Below are positions 1-8,393 of a stretch of DNA of 64,000 bases, piece by piece. The position numbers were made by a program, and so were the translations under genes. This DNA is from Pseudomonas campi (GTDB lineage Bacteria; Pseudomonadota; Gammaproteobacteria; Pseudomonadales; Pseudomonadaceae). The notes under the pieces are model-generated. The model ran no database searches. It worked only from the letters and a program-made list of their open reading frames with translations, and had not been told where the DNA came from. The first letter of the stretch is position 1. Every line of letters begins with the position of its first letter. The stretch lies in assembly GCF_013200955.2 (NCBI RefSeq), contig NZ_CP053697.2, positions 4,372,926-4,436,925 on the forward strand, in the 5' to 3' direction.

Positions 1-19
1 CACAGGGGATACAGGAGGC

Positions 20-895
20 TCATGGCCACTGCATTTCGCCCTTGAGCACCTTGGCACTCAGCTCCAGGCTGGACTCGCCCGGCAGGCCGGGGTAGTGGCG
101 CTGCATGGCGGCGATCAGCGCGGCGGCGTCCTTGCTCTTGGCCAGCTCGGTTTCCAGGGTGGTCAGGTAATCACGGGTGAACTGCAGGGCGGCCAGGGTG
201 TGCGGCACGTCACCCAGATAATGGCCGGGCACCAGTACTTCGGGCTGCAGCGCTTCGATGCGCGCCAGCATGGCCAGCCAGTCCTGGCGCGATTGCGCGG
301 TCTGGGTATCGGCCGTCCACACATGCTCGCCGGCATCCACCAGCACACCGCCGACCACCGCCTTGAGCGAGGGAATCCACAGCGTGGTGCGCTCGGGGTC
401 GAGGCCGATTACCTGCAGCTCCTGGCCCTCCAGGGTCAGGCGCTCACCTGGCAACGGCTCGGGGATGATCACCGCGCTGGGCGCGCCATCCTTGAGGATC
501 GGCCCCCAGTAGGCCAGCTTGCCGGCCTGGGTGGCGCGGATATGTTCGATGGTGGCGGCCGTGGCGACCACACGGGCCTGGGGGAAGGCCTGCTTGAGGG
601 TTTGCAGGCCGAAGTAGAAATCCGGGTCGCCGTGGCTGATGTAAATGCTGGTGAGGCGCTTGCCACTGGCCTGGATCAGTTTGACCAGCTCGGCGGCCTG
701 TTGGCTGGAGAACTGCGCATCGACCAGCACGGCATCGCGCTGGCCGCTGATCAGGGTAGAGCTGACCGGGAACACCGCAGCCTCGCCGGGGTTATACACC
801 TGCAGCTCCAAGGCAGGTTGGGCGGCCAGAGCCAGGCCGGTGACGGCAAACAGGCCGGCGGCGAACAGAGCGCGCAAACGAAGGAAACTGGACAT
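20..895 (-). CDS. MBL-fold metallo-hydrolase, secreted
   Basis: Metallo-beta-lactamase-fold protein of 291 aa with an N-terminal signal peptide (hydrophobic run ending near LALAAQ), so probably periplasmic. The fold is suggested by the ISHGDPDF segment in the position of the HxHxDH metal site and by a later VPGHYLG segment that would supply another metal-binding histidine. The first motif reads HGDPDF, so two canonical histidines are replaced by Asp and Phe; substrate and even metal occupancy are uncertain. The start is placed at 895 because GAGG lies just upstream and it begins the signal peptide; an in-frame ATG at 931 would add 12 residues. It is divergent from the LysR gene at 1001, which may regulate it. 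Confidence 0.75.
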   Translation of the reverse strand: MSSFLRLRALFAAGLFAVTGLALAAQPALELQVYNPGEAAVFPVSSTLISGQRDAVLVDAQFSSQQAAELVKLIQASGKRLTSIYISHGDPDFYFGLQTLKQAFPQARVVATAATIEHIRATQAGKLAYWGPILKDGAPSAVIIPEPLPGERLTLEGQELQVIGLDPERTTLWIPSLKAVVGGVLVDAGEHVWTADTQTAQSRQDWLAMLARIEALQPEVLVPGHYLGDVPHTLAALQFTRDYLTTLETELAKSKDAAALIAAMQRHYPGLPGESSLELSAKVLKGEMQWP

Positions 896-1000
896 GCTGA
901 CCTCGGGGGTGATGGATTCGACGAGGGCCATGTTAGTTGCTGGAAAGCGTGCAAAAAGCCGCTTAACCTGCCCTTATCTATTGCACCAATCGAGCTAATC

Positions 1001-1912
1001 ATGGATCGACTCACCGCCGCCCGGGTCTTCGTCGAAGTGGTCGAACGTGGCAGCCAGACCGCCGCCGCCGAGCACCTGGAGATGTCGCGGGCGATGGTCT
1101 CGCGCTACCTGGGCGAGCTGGAGGACTGGGTCGGTGCGCGCCTGCTGCACCGCACCACGCGCAAATTGAGCCTGACCGGCCTGGGCGAGCAGCTGTTGCC
1201 ACGCTGCCGCGACATGCTGGCGGTGGCCGACGACCTGCACAGCGCCGGCCAGCGTGCCAGCGACAGCCCCAGCGGCACCCTGCGCATCACCAGCAGCCAG
1301 TCCTTCGCCCAGGCCTGGCTGGCGCGGGCGGTGGCCGCCTTCGTCGAGCGATATCCGGGGGTGGCGGTGGATCTGCAGGTGAGTAGCCAGGCAGTCAACC
1401 TGGTGGAGGAGCGCATCGACCTGGCCGTGCGTATCAGCAACCAGCTCGATCCCAACCTGATCGCCCGGCGCCTGGCCACCTGCCACTCGGTGCTGTGCGC
1501 CGCGCCCGCCTACCTGGCGCGGCATGGCACGCCGCAGACGCCACAGGAGCTGGCCCGGCACAACTGCCTGACCTATGCCTACTTCGGCCGCAGCCTGTGG
1601 CAGTTCAGCCACGCCGGGGAGCCCATCAGCGTGCCGGTCGGCGGCACGATCAGCGCCAACGAATCCACCGTGCTGCTGGAAGCCACCCTGGCCGGCGCCG
1701 GCATCAGCCTGCAGCCGCTCTATTCGGCGGCGCCGCTGCTGCGCTCCGGGCAACTGCAGGCCTTGTTGCCGGGCTATGCGGTGGAAGCTCTGGGCATCCA
1801 TGCGCTCTACGGCTCGCGCCGGCAGATGCTGCCGGCACTGCGCGCGCTGCTGGATTTCCTGGTCGAGCGCCTGGCCGCCGAGCCACATTGGGATCGGCAA
1901 CTGCGCGGTTGA
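1001..1912 (+). CDS. LysR-family transcriptional regulator
   Basis: Protein of 303 aa with an N-terminal winged helix-turn-helix (about residues 1-60, including the typical SRxLxxLE-like segment and RTTRKLSLTxxG) followed by a type 2 periplasmic-binding effector domain. It is the single-domain regulator type common in Pseudomonas (CrgA/DsdC-like subgroup, by the RLLHRTTR segment). The frame stays open upstream to position 95, but the ATG at 1001 starts exactly at the conserved MDRL(T)AARVF, so the longer form is rejected. It is divergent from the MBL-fold gene, with 105 bp between the two starts, the usual arrangement of a LysR regulator and its target. The effector is unknown. Confidence 0.85.
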   Translation: MDRLTAARVFVEVVERGSQTAAAEHLEMSRAMVSRYLGELEDWVGARLLHRTTRKLSLTGLGEQLLPRCRDMLAVADDLHSAGQRASDSPSGTLRITSSQSFAQAWLARAVAAFVERYPGVAVDLQVSSQAVNLVEERIDLAVRISNQLDPNLIARRLATCHSVLCAAPAYLARHGTPQTPQELARHNCLTYAYFGRSLWQFSHAGEPISVPVGGTISANESTVLLEATLAGAGISLQPLYSAAPLLRSGQLQALLPGYAVEALGIHALYGSRRQMLPALRALLDFLVERLAAEPHWDRQLRG

Positions 1913-1976
1913 GACGAGTGAGGGTGGGGCGTTGTGTGTGGCTAAAATCCACGGAGAAAGCGGGCGGCACAGCAAC

Positions 1977-2011
1977 GAAAAGGCCGGAGCCCCTTGCGGG
2001 AACTCCGGCCT
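1977..2011 (-). terminator. Intrinsic terminator after the DUF1161 gene
   Basis: On the minus strand, GGCCGGAG pairs with CTCCGGCC around a short GC-rich loop and is followed by a run of T. It lies 20 bp after the stop of the DUF1161 gene. Confidence 0.7.
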
Positions 2012-2030
2012 GTGCAGACGGGCGCTACGC

Positions 2031-2255
2031 TCAACCGCGCTGGTAGACGATTTCCTTGCTGCCGGCCTCGCAGGTGCCGACCACGCTCTTGTCGCCAGCG
2101 CTGCCCTTGTCCACCACCTCCAGGCTGTACGCGGCAACGCCCTTGGCCTTGAGCTTGGCGTCGATCTCCGCCTTGAGCTCCTCGCACGGTTTGGCCGCCG
2201 CCAGGGCCGAGCCGGCCAGGGAAAACAGGGCCAGGCCCAGAATCAGTTGTTTCAT
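2031..2255 (-). CDS. DUF1161 small exported protein
   Basis: Protein of 74 aa with a clear signal peptide (MKQLILGLALFSLAGSALAA) and a mature domain holding two cysteines (PCEELK and VGTCEAG), matching the DUF1161 family of small periplasmic proteins. The start at 2255 is set by the signal peptide and a GGAG-type site; the open frame continues upstream to 2312 without coding character. The two Cys could form a disulphide in the periplasm. Function unknown. Monocistronic, with its own terminator. Confidence 0.8.
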   Translation of the reverse strand: MKQLILGLALFSLAGSALAAAKPCEELKAEIDAKLKAKGVAAYSLEVVDKGSAGDKSVVGTCEAGSKEIVYQRG

Positions 2256-2475
2256 GGTTAACGCTCCTTCGTTAGACAAACGGCTCAAACGAGCCATGGC
2301 GGGGCAATCCACCCCCAGACGGAAAGGGCGCGCGCTCTTGTTCGAACCCCAGCGCCACGCTGCCAGACCACAGGCAGCCTAGCGCACGGAGCGGGGAATT
2401 TCTGCCAACGCCTTGGAGCTTGTTGCCGATGTACTTTGCCGACCACGCCACAGCGTGCAGGGCAGACACGGATAG

Positions 2476-2514
2476 CCCCCTCTCTCGTTCACGGGAGAGG
2501 GCTGGGGAGAGGGG
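2476..2514. repeat. CCCTCTCTC/GGGAGAGGG extragenic palindrome
   Basis: Short inverted repeat built from CCCTCTCTC and GGGAGAGGG, followed by a second GGGGAGAGGGG unit. The same architecture occurs at about 14424-14464 and 54327-54368. The rest of the 284-bp gap 2256-2539 shows nothing recognisable. Confidence 0.7.
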
Positions 2515-2539
2515 CGCGGCCGAGGCCCACAACGGGCTC

Positions 2540-2755
2540 CTAGCTATTGCCGATGCGGAACCCCACCTTGAGGGTCACCTGATAATGACCGACCTTGCCG
2601 CCCTCGATATGCCCGCGGGTTTCGGTGACTTCGAACCAGTCCATGTTGCGCACGGACTTGGCACACTCGGCCAGGGCATTGCTGATCGCGTCCTCGATGC
2701 TGGCCTTCGACGACCCGACGACTTCGATCTTCTTGTAGGTGTGGTGATCGGACAT
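2540..2755 (-). CDS. Dodecin flavin-binding protein
   Basis: Protein of 71 aa matching dodecin, the small beta-alpha-beta-beta protein that forms a hollow dodecamer and stores or buffers riboflavin, FMN or CoA. The family pattern is visible as YKKIEVVGSS, then the helix with SIEDAI and NALAEC, then MDWFEVTETRGHI with the conserved Trp that stacks on the isoalloxazine ring, and a final VTLKVGF strand. Length is normal. It stands alone, 48 bp from trpI, which ends on the same strand. Confidence 0.92.
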   Translation of the reverse strand: MSDHHTYKKIEVVGSSKASIEDAISNALAECAKSVRNMDWFEVTETRGHIEGGKVGHYQVTLKVGFRIGNS

Positions 2756-2803
2756 GCTGCTTCTCCTTAGGCAGGACTGTTCCTGTCTGAGGCTAGTCGA
2801 GAA

Positions 2804-3691
2804 TCAGCCGGCCAGTTCCTCGCGCAACCATTCGGCCAGGCGCTCGGCGCGGCTGTCGCGAGTGCGCGCCGGCACCCACAAGGCCAGCCGCGCCGGCGTC
2901 TCGACAAAACCCCAGGGCGCCAGCAGACGGCCGCCGGCCAGGTCGTCGGCCACCAGCTGCTGCGGCGCGATGGCCACGCCGAGGCCGGCCGCCGCCGCCT
3001 CCAGCAGGTAGTACAGGTGCTCGAAGCCCTGGCCCAGCTGCAGGCGCGTGGCGTCCAGCTGCTGCGCGCGCGCCCACTGCGGCCAGGCTTGCGGGCGCGA
3101 CACGGTATGCAGCAGCGGCTCACCCAGCAAAGCCCCGGCCGGCGCCTGGGCCAAGTCGGCAAAGCGCGGCGAGCGTGGGCTGAGCACCGGGCCGATGCGT
3201 TCGGCCGCCAGCTCGAACACCTGCATGTCCGCCGGCCAGGGCGGTTCGGCAAAACACAGGGTGGCGTCCACGCCGGGGCGGCGCGGATCCAGCTCGCCCT
3301 CGCTGGCCGACAGTTGCAGGCGCAGCTCGGGCAGTTCGCGATTGAGCCGGTCCAGGCGCGGAATAAACCAGCGCGCCAGCAGGCTGCCGGGGCAACCGAG
3401 GACGAAGGGGGCATCGACCTGCTGCTGTTTCAGCTCGGCACAGGTAGTGCGCAAACGCTCGAAGGCCTCACCCGCCGCGTCGCGCAGGCGGATGCCGGCA
3501 TCGGTGAGTTTTACGCCGCGCCCGTCCTTGCTGAACAGCGCCACCCCCAGTTGCTCCTCCAGCACCCGGATCTGCCGGCTCACCGCGCCATGGGTCACGC
3601 TCAGCTCATCCGCGGCCTGGCTGACACTCTGCAGGCGCGCAGCCACCTCGAAGGCGCGCAGCGCATTCAGCGGGGGCAGCTCCTGGCTCAT
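2804..3691 (-). CDS. trpI: LysR-type regulator of trpBA, TrpI
   Basis: LysR-type activator of 295 aa closely resembling Pseudomonas TrpI, which activates trpBA in response to indoleglycerol phosphate. The N-terminal HTH runs over residues 5-65 (LNALRAFEVAARLQS and VTHGAVSRQIRVLEE); the effector domain holds the TrpI-like segments LLARWFIPRLDRLNRELP and FEHLYYLLEAA. The start at 3691 is chosen because it opens the conserved LNALRAFE region and overlaps the stop of the DUF3592 gene as ATGA; the frame is open to 3859 but without homology. TrpI normally lies directly divergent from trpB; here a DUF3592 gene lies between, so trpI is probably the second gene of a two-gene operon. Confidence 0.9.
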   Translation of the reverse strand: MSQELPPLNALRAFEVAARLQSVSQAADELSVTHGAVSRQIRVLEEQLGVALFSKDGRGVKLTDAGIRLRDAAGEAFERLRTTCAELKQQQVDAPFVLGCPGSLLARWFIPRLDRLNRELPELRLQLSASEGELDPRRPGVDATLCFAEPPWPADMQVFELAAERIGPVLSPRSPRFADLAQAPAGALLGEPLLHTVSRPQAWPQWARAQQLDATRLQLGQGFEHLYYLLEAAAAGLGVAIAPQQLVADDLAGGRLLAPWGFVETPARLALWVPARTRDSRAERLAEWLREELAG

Positions 3692-4356
3692 TGAGCCAAC
3701 CGAGGCAGGAAGCTGATATCGACGCTGTAGCGCCTGGGGTTCTGCGGGTCGATCAGCACCGGTAGCGACTCCTCTGCGATGAAGGGCTGTGGGTCGAACC
3801 ACAGGTCCTCGCTGTAAAACAGATGCACGGCACCACTGGCCGGATTCTGCCACTGGCACACCAACTGCCAGGCGGGGACGTGATTGAGGGTGGACAGCGG
3901 ATTGCGTCGCACCTCAAGGAAACGCGCCTGCACCCTCTTGCCTTCGCGGTGCAGGCCGGCGCGGCGCCTGCTAGCGACGAGCTCGGGCACGATGAAGAGC
4001 AGGCCACCGAGCAGGAAGACCAGACCGAAACCACCCAGCATCAGGCTGACGAACCAGTTCTGCGCAAAGCTGTTGATGTGCGCATTCTGCGGCTCGGTCC
4101 GATCGTAGAGCAGTTCCACCGACTCGCCGATTTCGTAACCGGGGCGACTGCAGACCGTGCCCGCAACGGTTACGCGCTCGCCAGACCGGGGAGAAAATTC
4201 GACGACGGGGCAGCCTTTACCACTCACCGACACCACACTGCCGACCATCCGCAGCATGTGCTCTTCTTCATTCCACCTGTGCACCTGAAGCACCAATGCA
4301 ACAGCCAGCAAAAATCCGCCAATCGCGGGGAAAGCCCATAGCCAACGCTCGTTCAT
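3688..4356 (-). CDS. DUF3592-type membrane protein
   Basis: Protein of 222 aa with two membrane segments, one near the N-terminus (about 6-25) and one near residues 105-128 (LMLGGFGLVFLLGGLLFIV). Between them is a soluble domain with a short Cys pair, and after them a cytosolic-looking beta-rich tail. This is the layout of DUF3592 proteins. The start at 4356 is preferred over 4389 because GGAAG lies about seven bases upstream. The stop overlaps the trpI start by four bases, so the two are probably co-transcribed from the region facing trpB. Function unknown; no link to tryptophan synthesis is known. Confidence 0.7.
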   Translation of the reverse strand: MNERWLWAFPAIGGFLLAVALVLQVHRWNEEEHMLRMVGSVVSVSGKGCPVVEFSPRSGERVTVAGTVCSRPGYEIGESVELLYDRTEPQNAHINSFAQNWFVSLMLGGFGLVFLLGGLLFIVPELVASRRRAGLHREGKRVQARFLEVRRNPLSTLNHVPAWQLVCQWQNPASGAVHLFYSEDLWFDPQPFIAEESLPVLIDPQNPRRYSVDISFLPRLAQ

Positions 4357-4483
4357 ACCGTGCTTCCATGCCAGGAACAGGCCACACACCTGTCAGTTTA
4401 TCTCACATATAAGAACAGATTTATCGGTTTTTCTCCGCCCCATCCAGCCTTACACTTGCCGCCATTGTCTGACCAACCTACGG
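4357..4483. promoter_or_regulatory. trp control region between the DUF3592-trpI operon and trpBA
   Basis: Divergent 127-bp region, AT-richer than its flanks. For trpB a TACACT -10 lies at 4451-4456 with only a poor -35 (TTTTTC at 4428), as expected for an activator-dependent LysR target. Upstream T-rich/A-rich dyads (TTTATCTCACATATAAG, 4398-4414) fit a T-N11-A type TrpI site, by inference only. Confidence 0.45.
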
Positions 4484-5719
4484 ATGACAGCCATGCCTGG
4501 TTCACATAATTCCCTTCGCACCGGCCCTGACGCCACCGGCCTGTTCGGCTCGTTTGGCGGTCAGTACGTCGCCGAAACCCTGATGCCGCTGATCCACGAT
4601 CTGGCCGCCGAATACGAGAAGGCCAAGCAGGATCCCGAGTTCCTCAAGGAACTGGCCTACTTCCAGAGCGACTACGTCGGCCGGCCGAGCCCGCTGTACT
4701 TCGCCGAGCGCCTGACCGAGTACTGCGGCGGGGCGAAGATCTACCTCAAGCGCGAAGAGCTGAACCACACCGGCGCGCACAAGATCAACAACTGCATCGG
4801 CCAGATCCTCCTGGCCAAGCGCATGGGCAAGAAACGCATCATTGCCGAGACCGGTGCCGGCATGCACGGCGTGGCCACCGCCACCGTGGCCGCACGTTTC
4901 GGCATGGAGTGCGTGATCTTCATGGGCACCACCGACATCGATCGCCAGCAGGCCAACGTGTTCCGCATGAAGCTGCTGGGCGCCACCGTGATCCCGGTCG
5001 TCGCCGGCACCGGCACCCTGAAAGACGCGATGAACGAAGCGCTGCGCGACTGGGTGACCAACGTGCACAACACTTTCTACCTGATCGGCACAGTCGCCGG
5101 CCCGCACCCCTATCCGGCGATGGTGCGCGACTTCCAGGCGGTGATCGGCAAGGAAACCCGCGAACAGATGCTGGAGAAGGAAGGGCGCCTGCCCGACAGC
5201 CTGGTCGCCTGCATCGGTGGCGGCTCCAACGCCATGGGCCTGTTCCATCCCTTCCTCGACGATACATCCGTGCAGATAGTCGGCGTCGAAGCCGCCGGCC
5301 ACGGCATCGAAACCGGCAAGCATGCGGCCAGCCTGAACGGTGGCATCCCCGGCGTGCTGCACGGCAACCGTACCTTCCTGCTGCAGGACGACGATGGCCA
5401 GATCATCGACGCCCACTCGATTTCCGCCGGCCTCGACTACCCCGGCATCGGCCCGGAACACGCCTGGTTGCATGATATCGGCCGCGTCGAATACACCTCG
5501 GTGACCGACGACGAAGCCCTGGAAGCCTTCCACAAGTGCTGCCGCCTGGAAGGCATCATCCCGGCCCTGGAAAGTGCCCACGCCTTGGCCGAAGTATTCA
5601 AGCGTGCGCCGAGCCTGCCCAAGGAGCACCTGATGGTGATCAACCTGTCCGGCCGCGGCGACAAGGACATGCAGACCGTCATGCACCACATGGAACAGTC
5701 CAAGCAGGAGAAACACTGA
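4484..5719 (+). CDS. trpB: Tryptophan synthase beta chain
   Basis: PLP-dependent beta subunit of tryptophan synthase (411 aa), which joins indole and serine to give tryptophan at the end of the pathway. The PLP lysine is K100 in NHTGAHKINN; the phosphate-binding loop is GGGSNAMG; the C-terminal LSGRGDKDM is intact. Two ATGs compete, 4484 and 4493; a weak GGAT lies before the second, so the true protein may be three residues shorter. The stop overlaps the trpA start (TGATG), so alpha and beta are translationally coupled and form the alpha2beta2 complex. Expected to be activated by TrpI. Confidence 0.97.
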   Translation: MTAMPGSHNSLRTGPDATGLFGSFGGQYVAETLMPLIHDLAAEYEKAKQDPEFLKELAYFQSDYVGRPSPLYFAERLTEYCGGAKIYLKREELNHTGAHKINNCIGQILLAKRMGKKRIIAETGAGMHGVATATVAARFGMECVIFMGTTDIDRQQANVFRMKLLGATVIPVVAGTGTLKDAMNEALRDWVTNVHNTFYLIGTVAGPHPYPAMVRDFQAVIGKETREQMLEKEGRLPDSLVACIGGGSNAMGLFHPFLDDTSVQIVGVEAAGHGIETGKHAASLNGGIPGVLHGNRTFLLQDDDGQIIDAHSISAGLDYPGIGPEHAWLHDIGRVEYTSVTDDEALEAFHKCCRLEGIIPALESAHALAEVFKRAPSLPKEHLMVINLSGRGDKDMQTVMHHMEQSKQEKH

Positions 5720-6528
5720 TGAGCCGCCTGCAAAGCCGCTTTGCCGAGCTTAAACAGCAGAACCGTGCCGCCCTGGTGACCTTCGTCACCGCCGGCGACC
5801 CCAACTACGATGCGTCCCTGGCCATCCTCAAGGGCCTGCCGGCGGCCGGTGCCGACGTGATCGAGCTGGGCATGCCGTTCACCGATCCGATGGCCGACGG
5901 CCCGGCGATCCAGCTGGCCAACATCCGCGCCCTGGCCGCCAAGCAGAACCTGGCCAAGACCCTGCAGATGGTGCGCGAATTCCGCGCAGGCGATCAGACC
6001 ACCCCGCTGGTGCTGATGGGCTACTTCAACCCGATCCACCACTACGGCGTCGCCGCCTTCATCGCCGAGGCCAAGGAGTCCGGCGTCGACGGCCTGATCG
6101 TGGTCGACCTGCCGCCGGAACATAACGCCGACCTGTGCGACCCGGCCCAGGCCGGCGGTCTGGACTTCATCCGCCTGACCACCCCGACCACCGACGACAA
6201 GCGCCTGCCCACCGTACTCAACGGCAGCTCGGGCTTCGTCTATTACGTCTCGGTGGCCGGCGTTACCGGCGCCGGTTCGGCCACCATCGAGCACGTGCAG
6301 GAAGCCGTGACCCGCCTGCGCCGCCACACCGACCTGCCGCTGTGCATCGGCTTCGGCATCCGCACCCCGGAACACGCAGCGACCATCGCCCGCCTGGCCG
6401 ACGGCGTAGTGGTCGGCTCGGCGCTGATCGACCAGATCGCCAACGCCGCGGACGACCAGCAGGCCATCCAGGGCGTGCTGAGCCTGTGCCAGTCGCTGGC
6501 CGAAGGGGTACGCGGCGCACGCCTGTAA
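5719..6528 (+). CDS. trpA: Tryptophan synthase alpha chain
   Basis: TIM-barrel alpha subunit (269 aa) that splits indoleglycerol phosphate to indole and glyceraldehyde 3-phosphate and channels indole to TrpB. The signature ELGMPFTDPMADGP carries the catalytic Glu and Asp; FVTAGDP at the N-terminus and a phosphate-binding GFGI near residue 212 are present. The start at 5719 overlaps the trpB stop, giving the conserved MSRLQSRFAEL; the longer open frame from 5536 lies inside trpB and is rejected. A strong terminator follows at once. Confidence 0.97.
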   Translation: MSRLQSRFAELKQQNRAALVTFVTAGDPNYDASLAILKGLPAAGADVIELGMPFTDPMADGPAIQLANIRALAAKQNLAKTLQMVREFRAGDQTTPLVLMGYFNPIHHYGVAAFIAEAKESGVDGLIVVDLPPEHNADLCDPAQAGGLDFIRLTTPTTDDKRLPTVLNGSSGFVYYVSVAGVTGAGSATIEHVQEAVTRLRRHTDLPLCIGFGIRTPEHAATIARLADGVVVGSALIDQIANAADDQQAIQGVLSLCQSLAEGVRGARL

Positions 6529-6545
6529 GCTCCGTCTTCTGCTGC

Positions 6546-6586
6546 AAAAAAAGCCGCTGCCTCGGATCGAGTCAGCGGCTTTTTCA
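6546..6586 (+). terminator. Intrinsic terminator of trpBA
   Basis: AAAAGCCGCTG and CAGCGGCTTTT form a stem of about 11 bp around a 13-base loop, closing with a T run, 18 bp after the trpA stop. Confidence 0.85.
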
Positions 6587-6780
6587 TGTCCGGCAGAAAG
6601 CGGGCGTGAAGCGCCTTCAGCAACCGTTCAGCACCCCGCTCATCTCACCGCTAAGCACCACTCGCCCTTCCGGATGAACGACATGGCACGACTGTTCCAG
6701 CCGATCTAGCCTGACTGGGGACAACCCTCGGCACCCGGCCCCGGATTTTCCTGTGCGCCAGCCAGGAATGGAGCAGCCCC

Positions 6781-7029
6781 ATGGCAGACCTAGACCCCAT
6801 CGACTTTGCCGCACCCGGCCTGGCCCTTGAGCCAGAGCAGGGATCCGCCACCGCCCAGGAAGCGCCGAAGAACAAGGCCTGCTTCCAGATCGACACCCGC
6901 GACAAATGCAAGACCGAGCGCCGCCAGCACAGCGAACGCCGGCAGAGTATTCGTTTCGAGGCCGATCGTCGCAGTGGCGAAGACCGTCGCCCGCACAAGC
7001 CAGGCTGGGAGCTGGGCATTGACCTCTAG
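6781..7029 (+). CDS. Small arginine-rich hypothetical protein
   Basis: Hypothetical protein of 82 aa. It begins with an acidic segment and has a central Cys pair (KACF and DKCK). The second half has repeated basic pairs: ERRQHSERRQS, then ADRRSGEDRRP. This RRxxxxRR spacing recurs in small Pseudomonas proteins. GGAATGGAGC lies just upstream of the ATG and third-base GC is high, which supports translation. No membrane segment or signal peptide. It lies alone between trpA and the convergent carboxypeptidase gene. Function unknown; it could bind nucleic acid or an acidic partner, but nothing here proves that. Confidence 0.6.
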   Translation: MADLDPIDFAAPGLALEPEQGSATAQEAPKNKACFQIDTRDKCKTERRQHSERRQSIRFEADRRSGEDRRPHKPGWELGIDL

Positions 7030-7052
7030 GCTGCGTTCGCGGAACAGGCTGA

Positions 7053-8177
7053 TCAGCGCAGCTTGTCGACCATCGCCGCCAGCACACTGAACACGGCACG
7101 CGCCAGGTTCTTGCTGCGCGCGCCATTCCAGCCGGTGCGCGGATCGGGCGTGAGGTCGTGGTCCTTGAACGGCATCTCCACCGTATAGGCCAGGCAATCG
7201 TAGGTCTGCCCGACCCAGTTGCAGGCCAGCGCCAGGTTGGCCTGGCCGGGTTCGTCACGCGGGTAGCCGTGTTCCACCTGGAACTCACCGCAGGCCATCA
7301 GGCGCTCGCGGAACTCCTGCTCCAGGGCGTCCAGGCGCGCCGTAAAACCGGGGTTGCCTTCGCAGCCGGCGGTAAACACGTAGGGAATTTCCTCGTCGCC
7401 GTGGATATCCAGGAAGCAGTCGACGCCGTGGGCGGCCATCTGTTGCTGGACGAACAGCACTTCCGGGCTTTGCCCCGCGCTGGGCGCCTGCCAGGCACGG
7501 TTGAGGTCCTGGCCGGCGGCATTGGTGCGCAGGTTGCCGAGGAAGGCGCCATCCGGGTTCATGTGCGGCACCAGGTACAGATCGGCCTGGGCGAGCAGGC
7601 CACGCAACGGGTCATCCTGCTCGTGCAGCCTGTCGATCAGGCCTTCCATGAACCACTCGGCCATGTGCTCGCCCGGATGTTGCTGGGCGATCAGCCAAAT
7701 CTTGCGCGGCGCCTGGGCCGTGCCGCGCACTCGCAGCAGCGGCAGTTCGCGCCCCTGCAGGCTGCTGCCGCAGGCCAGCAGTTCGACATTCGGCAGGGCC
7801 AGAGCACGCACCAGCAACTGGGCGTGGCGGGCGCGGCTGTAGGGCTCGAAGTAGGCGAAGCGGGCCTGGGCCTGTTCGGCGAGCAGCTCGAAGTGCAGGC
7901 CGCCCTGGTCATAGGTGGTCGGCACGCGGAACCAGTCCACACCGTCATAGCTGGCCACCGCCTGGTAGCCGCTCCAGGCGTTCTTGTAGCTGGACTGCGG
8001 CGCGTTGACCAGGCTGAAGCCATGGCGCTGGCCCGGCAGCAGGCCCTCGGCGAGGAAGTGGAACCACTGGAAGTGCTCGCTGGCGAAGTCCTTGCGGATC
8101 GCCAGGCGCACCTGCCTTGGGTTGCTGGCATCCACTAGCTGGATATTGCCGCTGTCGAAATCGCTGCGAATCTGCAT
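7053..8177 (-). CDS. M14-family zinc carboxypeptidase
   Basis: Zinc carboxypeptidase (374 aa) of the M14 family, cytosolic carboxypeptidase-like branch. An N-terminal beta-sandwich region (1-140) precedes the catalytic domain. Metal ligands are H167 and E170 in QQHPGEH and H259 in FLDIHGDEE; the catalytic Glu is probably E334 in TVEMPFKDH; the VPHMNPDGA segment is typical. There is no signal peptide, so it should be cytoplasmic. The start at 8177 is preferred; the frame is open to 8267. It is divergent from the polyamine oxidoreductase gene and shares a 216-bp control region with it. The bacterial substrate of this branch is not known to me. Confidence 0.85.
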   Translation of the reverse strand: MQIRSDFDSGNIQLVDASNPRQVRLAIRKDFASEHFQWFHFLAEGLLPGQRHGFSLVNAPQSSYKNAWSGYQAVASYDGVDWFRVPTTYDQGGLHFELLAEQAQARFAYFEPYSRARHAQLLVRALALPNVELLACGSSLQGRELPLLRVRGTAQAPRKIWLIAQQHPGEHMAEWFMEGLIDRLHEQDDPLRGLLAQADLYLVPHMNPDGAFLGNLRTNAAGQDLNRAWQAPSAGQSPEVLFVQQQMAAHGVDCFLDIHGDEEIPYVFTAGCEGNPGFTARLDALEQEFRERLMACGEFQVEHGYPRDEPGQANLALACNWVGQTYDCLAYTVEMPFKDHDLTPDPRTGWNGARSKNLARAVFSVLAAMVDKLR

Positions 8178-8334
8178 GGTCGGGCCCTCTGCGCTGGATG
8201 CCTGGGAGGATAACCGGCAACGCCGGCTCCTGCATGCGCCCGCCAAGGGCATGTCGCATTGCTGCAAGTGGCCTCTGGTGATGTCGTCCGCTGGCGTCAG
8301 GCTTCAGCGCGGGAATAACCCCAGACTTGGCCTT

Positions 8335-8384
8335 GTGAATTTTATCGTGTAGATTTTCATGAACTTTCAAATAAGAAATTTCAC
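8335..8384. promoter_or_regulatory. AT-rich dyad upstream of the polyamine genes
   Basis: AT-rich segment just before the FAD oxidoreductase gene, with GTGAATTT (8335-8342) mirrored by AAATTTCAC (8376-8384) and a central palindrome TTCATGAA (8356-8363). It is the natural place for promoter and operator; the XRE-cupin regulator encoded downstream is the likely binder (inference). Confidence 0.4.
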
Positions 8385-8393
8385 GAGGCTTCC

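Noticed and set aside
95..1000. N-terminal extension of the LysR gene across the MBL-fold gene
   Set aside because: The conserved LysR N-terminus begins at 1001; the upstream part is antisense to a real gene.
4502..5716. 404-codon open frame antisense to trpB
   Set aside because: Exact mirror of trpB codon structure.
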